A stretch of DNA of 64,000 bases from Pelosinus sp. UFO1 (GTDB lineage: Bacteria > Bacillota > Negativicutes > DSM-13327). Positions 1 through 7,425 of this stretch are shown here, piece after piece. The stretch covers positions 1,269,693 to 1,333,692 of the forward strand of contig NZ_CP008852.1 of assembly GCF_000725345.1 (NCBI RefSeq), written 5' to 3'. Below the pieces are notes generated by a model. It had not been told where the DNA came from and did not search any database. It saw only the letters and a list, made by a program, of their open reading frames with translations. Within the stretch, counting starts at the first letter, position 1. Each line of letters begins with the position of its first letter. Made by a program: the position numbers and the translations under genes.

Positions 1-217
1 GCATTCTAAAAATGTGGATAATCTTACTCGGTTTGCTAAAGCGGTAGAAACAACAATCTTTATTAAGAATGCTCCTTCTTATGCCGGAATTGGTGTAGGC
101 GGAGAAGGCTTTATTACATTTACCATTGCTGGTCCTACAGGTGAAGGTTTGACTTCCCCTCGTAGTTTTACCCGCCAAAGACGCTGCGTTCTTGTTGATG
201 CGTTTTCCATCATCTAG
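1..217 (+). CDS. pduP: CoA-acylating propionaldehyde dehydrogenase, C-terminal end (partial)
   Basis: The window opens inside this gene; the reading frame runs from base 2 to the stop at 217. The visible 71 residues match the C-terminus of the PduP/EutE aldehyde dehydrogenases, which turn propionaldehyde or acetaldehyde plus CoA and NAD+ into acyl-CoA inside a bacterial microcompartment. Recognisable segments are NVDNLTRFAKAV, NAPSYAGIGVGGEGF and the terminal TFxRQRRCVL stretch. The catalytic Cys lies upstream of the window. Because pduS and pduT follow immediately, PduP is more likely than EutE, but the fragment alone cannot decide. Confidence 0.85.
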   Translation, partial: HSKNVDNLTRFAKAVETTIFIKNAPSYAGIGVGGEGFITFTIAGPTGEGLTSPRSFTRQRRCVLVDAFSII

Positions 218-251
218 GTTCACGAATCGAATAGCAAGGAGTTGGTAGAAA

Positions 252-1586
252 ATGCGCGACGAGATTGTTACTGCGGTAAAAGCATCAGGAGTGGTGGGAG
301 CCGGGGGAGCCGGTTTCCCCACTCATATCAAGATAAATGCAAGTGTTGATACCGTAATTGCCAACGGCGCAGAATGTGAGCCGTTACTTAGGGCTCATCA
401 GCACATTATGGCAGCGGAAAGTATGAAATTGGTATTAGGTTTGAAAACGGTAATGCTAGCTACCGGTGCTAGAAAAGGCTATATTGGCTTAAAGCGTAAG
501 TATGAAGAAGCCACGAATAATCTTCGAGCTGCTATAAAACAAATGGGTGAAGAAGAAATTGAACTGTTTTTTTTACCTGATATTTATCCAGCAGGGGATG
601 AGCAAGTACTGGTACATGAAGTAACAGGAAAAATTGTCCCAGAAGGTGGTATTCCATTACATGTAGGAGTCGTAGTTGCTAATGTGGAGACATTAGTTAA
701 TGTTGCAAATGCGCTAGAAGGCAAAGGTGTAACAGATAAGTATGTAACGGTTGGTGGCGCTGTAGGTCATCCTGCAACGGTAAAAGTACCTATTGGTATG
801 AAAGTGCAGGACTTGATTGCTTTAGCAGGCGGATCCCTTGTACATCCCTATGCCATCATTGATGGCGGGCCTATGATGGGGAAATTAATTGAACTAGATG
901 CGCCTGTTACGAAAACTACAGGAGGCATCCTTGTTTTGCCGATAGATCACTCTTTAATATTGCAAAAAAACACACCATGGCAGATGATCGCGAATCGGGC
1001 AAAATCAGTATGTTGTAATTGCCTAGCGTGTACAGAAGCCTGTCCTCGCCATTTATTAGGGCATAGTTTGGAGCCTCATCGCATTATGCAGGCCATTGGC
1101 AGAGGGCAAATTGGCGAATCAGAAATCTTTTCGAGGGCATTTTTATGCTCCGAATGTGGGGCATGTGACACTTATGGTTGTACTATGGGACTATCACCCC
1201 GTAGAGTGAATGGAGAATTAAAAAAGCAACTTGCTAAAGCTGGAATAAAGAATCCTCATCACAATAAACCGCAAGAGGTTCATGGGAGTCGTGAATACCG
1301 CTTAATTCCTACAAAAAGATTGACTGCTCGTCTGGGGATTTCTCAGTATGATGTGAAAGCACCACTCAGTGAAAAAGAGATTCATGTACAGGAAGTTAGA
1401 TTACCTCTTTCTCAGCATATTGGAGCACCGGCAGAGGCAATTGTAAAAGTAGGAGATAAGGTTGTAAAAGGGGAACTAATCGCAAAGATTCCTGAAGGGG
1501 CAGCTGTAGGAGCCAATCTACATGCTAGTATTTCAGGAGAAGTATTTATTGTAGACAAAAGCATCATCGGCATCCGGAAGGCTTAG
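252..1586 (+). CDS. pduS: PduS-like cobalamin reductase (RnfC-like Fe-S flavoprotein)
   Basis: 444 residues, the normal PduS length. Known role of the family: an FMN and [4Fe-4S] protein that reduces cob(III)alamin for diol dehydratase and passes electrons at the microcompartment shell. The N-terminus carries the Gly-rich SGVVGAGGAGFPTH segment typical of RnfC/PduS FMN-binding domains. The middle holds two cluster motifs, CCNCLACTEACP near residue 254 and CSECGACDTYGC near residue 299. The C-terminal region resembles a biotinyl-like/SLBB fold (VKVGDKVVKGELIAKI). AAGGAG sits about 10 bases before the ATG. It lies 34 bases after the dehydrogenase and 19 before pduT, so all three are probably one operon. 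Confidence 0.92.
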   Translation: MRDEIVTAVKASGVVGAGGAGFPTHIKINASVDTVIANGAECEPLLRAHQHIMAAESMKLVLGLKTVMLATGARKGYIGLKRKYEEATNNLRAAIKQMGEEEIELFFLPDIYPAGDEQVLVHEVTGKIVPEGGIPLHVGVVVANVETLVNVANALEGKGVTDKYVTVGGAVGHPATVKVPIGMKVQDLIALAGGSLVHPYAIIDGGPMMGKLIELDAPVTKTTGGILVLPIDHSLILQKNTPWQMIANRAKSVCCNCLACTEACPRHLLGHSLEPHRIMQAIGRGQIGESEIFSRAFLCSECGACDTYGCTMGLSPRRVNGELKKQLAKAGIKNPHHNKPQEVHGSREYRLIPTKRLTARLGISQYDVKAPLSEKEIHVQEVRLPLSQHIGAPAEAIVKVGDKVVKGELIAKIPEGAAVGANLHASISGEVFIVDKSIIGIRKA

Positions 1587-1605
1587 GACAACAGGGGGTA
1601 AAAGA

Positions 1606-2157
1606 ATGAAACGTGCTATAGGCTTATTAGAGTTAAAAAACATTACAAAGGGTATTTTAGCGGCGGATGCTATGTTAAAGGCTGCTAATGTTGAGATACT
1701 CATGGCCCAAGCCATGTGTCCAGGTAAGTATGTTGTAATGGTTGCCGGAGATGTAGGGGCGGTACAAAGTGCTGTTCGGAGTGGGACAGCGGTCAGTGGC
1801 TGCGAGAATGTAGTAGATGAATTTATTTTGCCAAACTTACATGATAGTGTTTTTCCAGCATTAACAGGATGTACAGATGTGAAAGAAATACAAGCCTTGG
1901 GAATCATTGAAAGTTATTCTGTTGCTTCGGCAATTGTAGCTGCTGATATAGCAGCAAAATCTGCAGATATAAAACTAATCGAAGTTCGACTGGCTAGGGG
2001 TATGGGTGGTAAAGCAATGGTCACATTAACTGGTGATGTAGGGGCAGTAACTGCTGCCATACGTGCAGGAGGTAATGCCATTAAAGATACTGGGTTCCTA
2101 GTGGATCAACTTGTTTTGCCAGCGCCTCACAATGCATTACACAAAGTTTTATTTTGA
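1606..2157 (+). CDS. pduT: PduT-like tandem-BMC shell protein with Fe-S cluster cysteine
   Basis: 183 residues made of two BMC domains in tandem (about 1-90 and 95-183), the architecture of trimeric shell proteins. Each half has the AIGLLE/SYSVAS start and the VxxxGDVGAVxxAxxAG helix. Cys38 lies in QAMCPGKY; in characterised PduT the equivalent Cys from three subunits binds a [4Fe-4S] cluster in the central pore, which is thought to carry electrons through the shell. This fits the neighbouring reductase PduS. It is the last pdu gene seen; other shell and diol dehydratase genes must lie upstream. Shine-Dalgarno GGGGG before the ATG. Confidence 0.93.
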   Translation: MKRAIGLLELKNITKGILAADAMLKAANVEILMAQAMCPGKYVVMVAGDVGAVQSAVRSGTAVSGCENVVDEFILPNLHDSVFPALTGCTDVKEIQALGIIESYSVASAIVAADIAAKSADIKLIEVRLARGMGGKAMVTLTGDVGAVTAAIRAGGNAIKDTGFLVDQLVLPAPHNALHKVLF

Positions 2158-2230
2158 CATTAATTTTGGCTTATATTTCTTAGTTTACACGATTAGCAAA
2201 GTTTCGAGAGTGTTTCAAAGCATTTTGAAA

Positions 2231-2309
2231 CGCAAAGGTCACAAAGAAACACAAATAACGCAAAGATAAGTTTATGTAGTTCCTTTGTGTTTTTTGTGTT
2301 TCTTTTTTA
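2231..2309. repeat. Palindromic element built from 9-base CACAAAGAA-type units
   Basis: The left arm (2231-2265) is a run of degenerate ~9-base units (CGCAAAGGT, CACAAAGAA, CACAAATAA, CGCAAAGAT). The right arm (2282-2309) is its approximate reverse complement, about 22 of 25 positions pairing, so the RNA would fold into a long AU-rich hairpin with a ~16-base loop. It ends in a T-rich run and may also terminate the pdu transcript. A related element with CAGAG in place of CAAAG lies at 3485-3563 on the other side of the permease gene. Confidence 0.7.
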
Positions 2310-2373
2310 TTGTAATAAGGTTTAGTTTGGTAAAAAATATGCAATTATTTATTTGTAATAGTGGAGGAGAGAA

Positions 2374-3456
2374 ATGACAACGCAGGATTTTTTAGTAGCA
2401 TTTGGTGTAATCATTAATGCCTTGCCTGGTGGGTTATATGCATTAACTTTTGGCTTTGCCTCTGTACCAACAGCGGCTGGTTTTATTATTGGCGCAGTTG
2501 GCTGTGGTGTTCTGGGAATTGTTTCTCCCATATCCTTTCAAGCAGAGACGCTTACCTTAGCTGGAACAATGGGGCGAACGATCCAGGAAAGATGTTCAAT
2601 GATTTTTCTGGAAGGGGCAATTCTTCTTGTTGTAGGACTGCTTGGCATATTTCAAGTACTTGTTAATTTTATCGGTCCTGTCATTACAAATGGAATGATG
2701 GCAGGCGTAGGTGTAATATTGGCGAAGGTTGCAGTAGAAATGACAACTAGAAATCCTATCGTTGGCGGAACTTCTATTTTCACTGCATTATTGACGTATT
2801 ACATTACACCAAACCCTGCCGATAAGTTAGTCTATACAATTGTTAGCTGCGTCATCTTATCCTCTATAGCAGCATTTTTCTTTAATAAACAAGGGGATAT
2901 CCAAATCGATGAGTCTCGTGAGAAGTTTATTTTACAAAAGTTTGTATTTAATAAGACAGTGATTCGCGGTGCTCTTGGCATTAGCGCTCTAAATGTAGGC
3001 GCAAACATTGCATTTGGCAATATAACAGCCCAAACATTAGCGAAATCCGAGGTCAATTTAGATCACTTAACGATTATTAGCAGCCTTGCAGATATGGTAT
3101 CTTCCTTATTTGGTGGAGCGCCTGTTCAGGCCATTATATCAGCAACAGGGACAGCACCACATCCAATTGCTTCAGGTGTGCTTATGATGAGTATCATGGC
3201 GATTATTCTGATCACAAAAATGTTGCCCAAGGTAGCCAAGTTTGTACCAAACGAGTCAATTTCTGGTTTTCTCTTAGTATTAGGTGCTATTGTCACTGTA
3301 CCAATTAATGCAGGCTTAGCCTTACAAAGTGGCTTAGGGAGTAATGATTTGATCATAGGTGGTGTTACCATGACGGTGACTGCCATCACAGATCCCTTTG
3401 TAGGTATGGTATCAGGATTAGTAGTTAAATTTCTAATAGGGTTTTTTGGAGGTTAA
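2374..3456 (+). CDS. NCS2-like (xanthine/uracil-type) membrane permease
   Basis: 360 residues, almost entirely hydrophobic with about 10-12 probable transmembrane segments. The composition and motifs (FGFASVPTAAGFIIGAVGCG near the start, NGMMAGVGVILAKVA in the middle) resemble the NCS2/SLC23 nucleobase-cation symporter group, but it is shorter than the usual 430-460 residues and the substrate cannot be read. GGAGGAGAG precedes the ATG. It stands alone between two related palindromic repeats, 216 bases after pduT, and shows no pdu role. A related but unassigned transporter family is possible. Confidence 0.6.
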   Translation: MTTQDFLVAFGVIINALPGGLYALTFGFASVPTAAGFIIGAVGCGVLGIVSPISFQAETLTLAGTMGRTIQERCSMIFLEGAILLVVGLLGIFQVLVNFIGPVITNGMMAGVGVILAKVAVEMTTRNPIVGGTSIFTALLTYYITPNPADKLVYTIVSCVILSSIAAFFFNKQGDIQIDESREKFILQKFVFNKTVIRGALGISALNVGANIAFGNITAQTLAKSEVNLDHLTIISSLADMVSSLFGGAPVQAIISATGTAPHPIASGVLMMSIMAIILITKMLPKVAKFVPNESISGFLLVLGAIVTVPINAGLALQSGLGSNDLIIGGVTMTVTAITDPFVGMVSGLVVKFLIGFFGG

Positions 3457-3484
3457 GGAATATTAGGAAGCCATTCGTCTTTTT

Positions 3485-3563
3485 ACCACAGAGGCGCAGA
3501 GAACACAGAGAAAATGGATAGGATTTTAAACAGTTCTCTCAGTGCACTCTGCGCCTCTGTGGT
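3485..3563. repeat. Palindromic element built from 9-base CACAGAGRN units
   Basis: The left arm 3485-3513 reads as 9-base units CCACAGAGG, CGCAGAGAA, CACAGAGAA. The right arm 3536-3563 contains its reverse complement, with 17 consecutive matching bases (ACCACAGAGGCGCAGAG) and weaker pairing further in. It is the sister of the element at 2231-2309. From memory, sequences of this CTCTGTG/CTCTGCG type occur between genes in many unrelated bacteria. Function unknown. Confidence 0.75.
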
Positions 3564-3613
3564 TACATTTCTATCTTTGTTCTTATGCTAAAGCTAAAAC
3601 ATCTAGTATAATG

Positions 3614-3648
3614 AAAAGGGAGCAGCTAATTGCTAGCGGCTCCCTTTT
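3614..3648. terminator. Bidirectional Rho-independent terminator
   Basis: AAAAGGGAGC (3614-3623) pairs with GCTCCCTTTT (3639-3648), with an A run on one side and a T run on the other. It lies between the convergent permease and channel genes and can stop transcription from both directions. Confidence 0.85.
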
Positions 3649-3673
3649 TATGCATCGAATCAGTTGTATTGTA

Positions 3674-4399
3674 CTAGAGAATACCAACACCTTTTGATAA
3701 AGCAAACGCGACGAATCCACCAATCATAGGGCCAACTACAGGCACCCAGGAATAGGACCAATCGGAATCGCCTTTGCCGGCAATGGGGCATATGGCGTGT
3801 GCAATACGAGGTCCGAGATCACGGGCAGGATTTAAGGCATAGCCTGTTGTACCACCAAGGCAAGCACCTAATCCAAAGATTAAGACTGCAACCATGTAAG
3901 GACCATAACCAGGACTCATTGCTCCCACATTTTTAGAAAACATAGCGAAAACGGGAAATATGAGCATGACGGTAGCAATGATTTCACAAAGTAGGTTCTG
4001 AGAATAATTGCGAATTGCAGGTCCAGTGCAAAAAACTGCTAACTTAATGCCCTTATCTTCTGTAATCTCCCAGTGTCCACGAAAGAATAACCAAGTAATA
4101 CAACCACCAAGAGTACCACCAGCTATTTGCAGAATCATAAGAGTAACTGCTTCTGACACCGCATAACCACCGTTTAACATTTTTGCAAATGTTACTGCTG
4201 GATTAAGATCACCTTGCCCACCTAAGGAAACGGAGACAAAAACACCCATTAGCACTGCTACCGCCCAGCCAGCAATAATATTTAGCCAACCGGCACCTTC
4301 TGCCTTGGAACCTTTTAATAATGAGTTCGCGACTACACCATTACCAAAAATGATAAGTGTCGTAGTACCTAGAAATTCGCCCAAAAACGGGGTTGCCAT
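3674..4399 (-). CDS. glpF: MIP-family channel, glycerol/propanediol facilitator
   Basis: 241 residues, six predicted membrane helices plus the two aquaporin half-helices with NPA motifs: NPAVTF (first) and NPARDLGPR (second). The Asp after NPAR is the signature of glycerol-type channels (GlpF/PduF) rather than water-only aquaporins. Known role: passive entry of glycerol or other small polyols. Its position beside the pdu genes suggests 1,2-propanediol as a substrate (PduF role), though it is transcribed towards them, not with them. Shine-Dalgarno AAGGAGG is visible before the ATG. The symbol could equally be pduF. Confidence 0.9.
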   Translation of the reverse strand: MATPFLGEFLGTTTLIIFGNGVVANSLLKGSKAEGAGWLNIIAGWAVAVLMGVFVSVSLGGQGDLNPAVTFAKMLNGGYAVSEAVTLMILQIAGGTLGGCITWLFFRGHWEITEDKGIKLAVFCTGPAIRNYSQNLLCEIIATVMLIFPVFAMFSKNVGAMSPGYGPYMVAVLIFGLGACLGGTTGYALNPARDLGPRIAHAICPIAGKGDSDWSYSWVPVVGPMIGGFVAFALSKGVGIL

Positions 4400-4642
4400 T
4401 AATAAAACCTCCTTATTGCATTCTTATTAATTTGAATTTACTACCTCCTGCTATATTTGCGAATCTTTAAGAATTACCTTCAGTATAAATTGTCTGGCTA
4501 CATGACATTATTGCTTTCATAAGAACTGAACTTTTGGCGCTAATACTGCTGATTACTAAAACTGTGATTAACATAGGATTTTATTGCCTCTAAAGTGGGA
4601 ATTAAAGAACTTGTAATTGAATCGGTGTTCAGATTATTTTTA

Positions 4643-4671
4643 TTGACACATGAAAAATCGGATGATATACT
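4643..4671 (+). promoter_or_regulatory. Sigma-A promoter of the sulfur operon
   Basis: A consensus -35 box TTGACA (4643-4648), a 17-base spacer and TATACT (4666-4671). Transcription should start near 4678. The first gene begins at 4789, leaving a ~110-base leader that contains a terminator hairpin. Confidence 0.85.
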
Positions 4672-4708
4672 AAGAAAAATTAAATACATAGCTGATTGGA
4701 AAACCAAA

Positions 4709-4755
4709 GGCTAAGGATGTCCCCTGTTTAGGGCGGACGTTCTTAGTCTTTTTTA
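4709..4755 (+). terminator. Leader terminator (probable attenuator) before the ssu-apr-cys operon
   Basis: GGCTAAGGATGTCCC (4709-4723) pairs with GGGCGGACGTTCTTAGTC (4732-4749, with G-U pairs and a bulge), followed by six Ts. It begins only about 30 bases after the predicted start site and before the first gene, so it probably controls readthrough. The pre-hairpin RNA is too short for a large aptamer; no known riboswitch class was recognised. Confidence 0.7.
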
Positions 4756-4788
4756 TTTGCTATAAAATAAAAAATGAGGAGGATGAAT

Positions 4789-5829
4789 ATGAAATTTGTA
4801 AAATTTGCCTTGGTGGTAACAGCCCTTATCGCATTAGCAGGGGGGATTAGTGGTTGTTCATCAAGCACCACGATGGAAAATAAAAATATAAAAGTTAGAA
4901 TTGCTCATTTTCCTAATATTACTCATTCCCAGGCCCTTGTAGGCAGAGCCAATGGTCAATTTCAAAAAGCCCTAGGAGAAGCAAATCAAATTGAATGGAA
5001 AACCTTCAATGCGGGACCCGCAGAAATTGAAGCTTTATTTGCTGGAGAAGTGGATATTGGTTATATCGGTCCTGGTCCTGCCATTAATGGATATACGAAA
5101 TCAAAGGGGGATCTGCAAATCATTGCAGGGGCAACGGATGCAGGAGCCATCCTAGTAACGAGAAAAGATTTAGTCTTAAAAAATGTAGGGGAACTAAGCG
5201 GCAAACGAATTGCTGTTCCACAGTTTGGTAATACCCAAGACTTATCTTTAAGGCACATTCTACAAGAAAATGGATTAACAGATACAACGAAAGGTGGCAC
5301 CGTAGAAGTAAGGCAAGCAGACAATCCTGACATTAAGACATTGCTTGATAAGGGAGAAATTGATGCTGCCCTTGTTCCGGAACCATGGGGAGCCCGATTA
5401 ATCAGTGAAGTCAAAGCCAATGTATTATTAGATCATAAACAAGTGTGGAGAGATGGTAATTACACAACGGCAGTTGTTGTTGCTAGAACAAAATTTATTC
5501 AAGATCACCCAGATGTAATTGAAAAATTCCTTAGAACTCATGTGGAATTGACAGATTATATTAACAAAAATCCTGAGCCAGCCAAAGAAACGGTGAACGC
5601 TCAAATTAAAGAATTTACAGGTAAACCTTTAGCCAAGGAAATTTTAGATGATGCTTTTAAAAGATTAACTGTTACCAATGATCCGGAAAAAGACTCCGTA
5701 ATTGACTTCGTCAAACTATCCGTCGATGCAGGCTTTATAAAAACAGCACCGGATCTTAAGAATCTATTTAACTTTACAATATTGAATAAGGTTCTAAAGG
5801 AAAAAGGGTTAAAGGAAATCGAGAATTGA
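4789..5829 (+). CDS. ABC transporter substrate-binding lipoprotein, sulfonate/nitrate (SsuA/TauA) family
   Basis: The start is placed at 4789: AGGAGG at 4777-4782 lies six bases upstream, whereas the earlier in-frame ATG at 4774 would overlap that site. 346 residues with a lipoprotein signal (hydrophobic stretch then GISGCSSS, Cys lipidated). The mature part resembles the NMT1/SsuA binding-protein fold (DIGYIGPGPAI, LVPEPWGARL). It delivers substrate to the following ATPase and permease. The operon continues into sulfate activation and APS reduction, so the ligand may be sulfate rather than an alkanesulfonate; no sulfonate-cleaving gene is present. Confidence 0.88.
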   Translation: MKFVKFALVVTALIALAGGISGCSSSTTMENKNIKVRIAHFPNITHSQALVGRANGQFQKALGEANQIEWKTFNAGPAEIEALFAGEVDIGYIGPGPAINGYTKSKGDLQIIAGATDAGAILVTRKDLVLKNVGELSGKRIAVPQFGNTQDLSLRHILQENGLTDTTKGGTVEVRQADNPDIKTLLDKGEIDAALVPEPWGARLISEVKANVLLDHKQVWRDGNYTTAVVVARTKFIQDHPDVIEKFLRTHVELTDYINKNPEPAKETVNAQIKEFTGKPLAKEILDDAFKRLTVTNDPEKDSVIDFVKLSVDAGFIKTAPDLKNLFNFTILNKVLKEKGLKEIEN

Positions 5830-5839
5830 GGTGTTATAG

Positions 5840-6679
5840 ATGAGTGTAGTAGTAGAAAATGTCAGTAAAAGCTTTATTACCAAAACAGATAATATAAAAA
5901 CTCTCGATAACATCAATGTTACCTTTCATAAGGGTGAATTTGTTTGTATTTTAGGACCCTCAGGGTGTGGAAAGTCAACTCTCTTAAATATCATTGCTGG
6001 CTTAGAAGAAGCCACAACAGGAAGAGTGATTTCTAATGGTACAGAGGTAAAGGGGGCTGGTCCTGATCGGGTTGTTATGTTTCAGGAAGCAGCCCTGTTT
6101 CCTTGGCTTAAAGTCATTGATAATGTGGAATTTGGCATGAAAATTGCTGGCATTCCCAAAGAAGAACGCAGAGAAAAAGCGGCAAAATACTTGAAGATGG
6201 TACATCTTACTCGCTTTCAAAATTGCTTCATACATGAATTGTCAGGCGGGATGCGGCAGAGGGTTGCATTGGCTAGAGCGTTAACCTTAGATTCAGAGGT
6301 ACTCTTAATGGATGAACCCTTCGCTGCTTTAGATAGTCAGACGAAGAGTATTTTACAAGTTGAATTGCAGCAAATTTGGTTAGAAACCAAAAAGAATATT
6401 ATCTTTGTTACTCATAATGTGGAAGAAGCAGTTCTACTGGCAGATCGGGTCATTGTCATGGCAGCCAATCCTGGTGTAATAAAAAAAGAATTCAATATAC
6501 AGCTTGCTAGACCAAGGCAACCAGAAAATGTGGATTTGGCTTATCTGGCAGCAGACATCATGAAAGAACTAAAAGAGGAGGTGGAGAAGGTTGCCAAAGC
6601 TGAATTTGACACTGATTGGACTAGCAAAAAAGGTACTATTTTACCTGCTTCTGATAATAATCTGGGAACTGGCATATAG
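5840..6679 (+). CDS. ABC transporter ATP-binding protein, SsuB/TauB family
   Basis: 279 residues with all ATPase motifs intact: Walker A GPSGCGKS (39-46), Q-loop MFQEAALFPW (~79), signature LSGGMRQR (~134), Walker B VLLMDEPF (~154) and the H-loop THNVEE (~191). It energises import of the ligand bound by the upstream lipoprotein. It begins 10 bases after that gene and its 3' end overlaps the permease gene by 89 bases. The C-terminal ~40 residues extend beyond the core ATPase and correspond to the overlap. Confidence 0.92.
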   Translation: MSVVVENVSKSFITKTDNIKTLDNINVTFHKGEFVCILGPSGCGKSTLLNIIAGLEEATTGRVISNGTEVKGAGPDRVVMFQEAALFPWLKVIDNVEFGMKIAGIPKEERREKAAKYLKMVHLTRFQNCFIHELSGGMRQRVALARALTLDSEVLLMDEPFAALDSQTKSILQVELQQIWLETKKNIIFVTHNVEEAVLLADRVIVMAANPGVIKKEFNIQLARPRQPENVDLAYLAADIMKELKEEVEKVAKAEFDTDWTSKKGTILPASDNNLGTGI

Positions 6680-7385
6680 GATTGGCGTAGATTGGCTACG
6701 ATTGTGGAAGGCATATATTTTTCCATCTCCTATCGCTGTTTTTACCACCCTTTGGGGGTTGGTAGCAGATGGCACCCTTGCCATTGCCGTTTTGGCAAGT
6801 GCCAAAAGAATATTGCTTGGGTATTTTATATCTATCATTATAGGCATATTGGTTGGTCTTGCCATTGTACGATTTAAGTATCTTGATGAAAACGTAAGTC
6901 CATTAATATTAGGATTACAAACTTTGCCAAGCATTTGTTGGTTACCTTTCTCGATTCTTTGGTATGGATTAAATGAGAGTGCTATTATCTTTGTTATCGC
7001 AGTAGGTTCAACCTTTGCTGTTTCCATTGCCATAGAATCGGGTATGAAAAATATAAATCCTATCTTTGTGAGAGCGGCAAAAACAATGGGTGCTAAAGGA
7101 TTTAAACTGTACTGGAATGTGATCATTCCTGCAAGCCTGCCTAGTATTATTTCAGGCTTAAAACAAGGATGGTCTTTTGCGTGGAGAGCCTTAATGGCGG
7201 GGGAAATGATATCTGCAACCAAGGGGCTGGGGCAGGTGCTTATGGTGGGCAGAGATTTAGCGGATATTAGCCAAGTGATGGCGATTATGATCGTCATTGT
7301 TGTGCTTGGGGTTGCAGTAGATAAATTAATATTTGGTCGAATTGAGATCAATATTAGGCAAAAATGGGGCTTAGATAAAGCGTAA
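6591..7385 (+). CDS. ABC transporter permease, SsuC/TauC family
   Basis: 264 residues, about six membrane helices, with the EAA-loop region AAKTMGAKGFKLYWNVIIPASLP that contacts the ATPase. TTG start at 6591 preceded by GAGGAGGTGG; this overlaps the ATPase gene by 89 bases, unusually long, but no good later start keeps the first membrane helix (VLFYLLLIIIWELAY). Forms the membrane channel of the sulfur-linked importer. Confidence 0.9.
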   Translation: MPKLNLTLIGLAKKVLFYLLLIIIWELAYRIGVDWLRLWKAYIFPSPIAVFTTLWGLVADGTLAIAVLASAKRILLGYFISIIIGILVGLAIVRFKYLDENVSPLILGLQTLPSICWLPFSILWYGLNESAIIFVIAVGSTFAVSIAIESGMKNINPIFVRAAKTMGAKGFKLYWNVIIPASLPSIISGLKQGWSFAWRALMAGEMISATKGLGQVLMVGRDLADISQVMAIMIVIVVLGVAVDKLIFGRIEINIRQKWGLDKA

Positions 7386-7425
7386 TGACACCAATTTGTG
7401 GGGACTGAGAAAGTAGGTGTAGTTG

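Noticed and set aside
6641-7351. 236-codon open frame on the minus strand opposite the ABC permease
   Set aside because: It has no ribosome site or recognisable domain, and lies fully within a clear permease gene of the operon; it is an antisense shadow.
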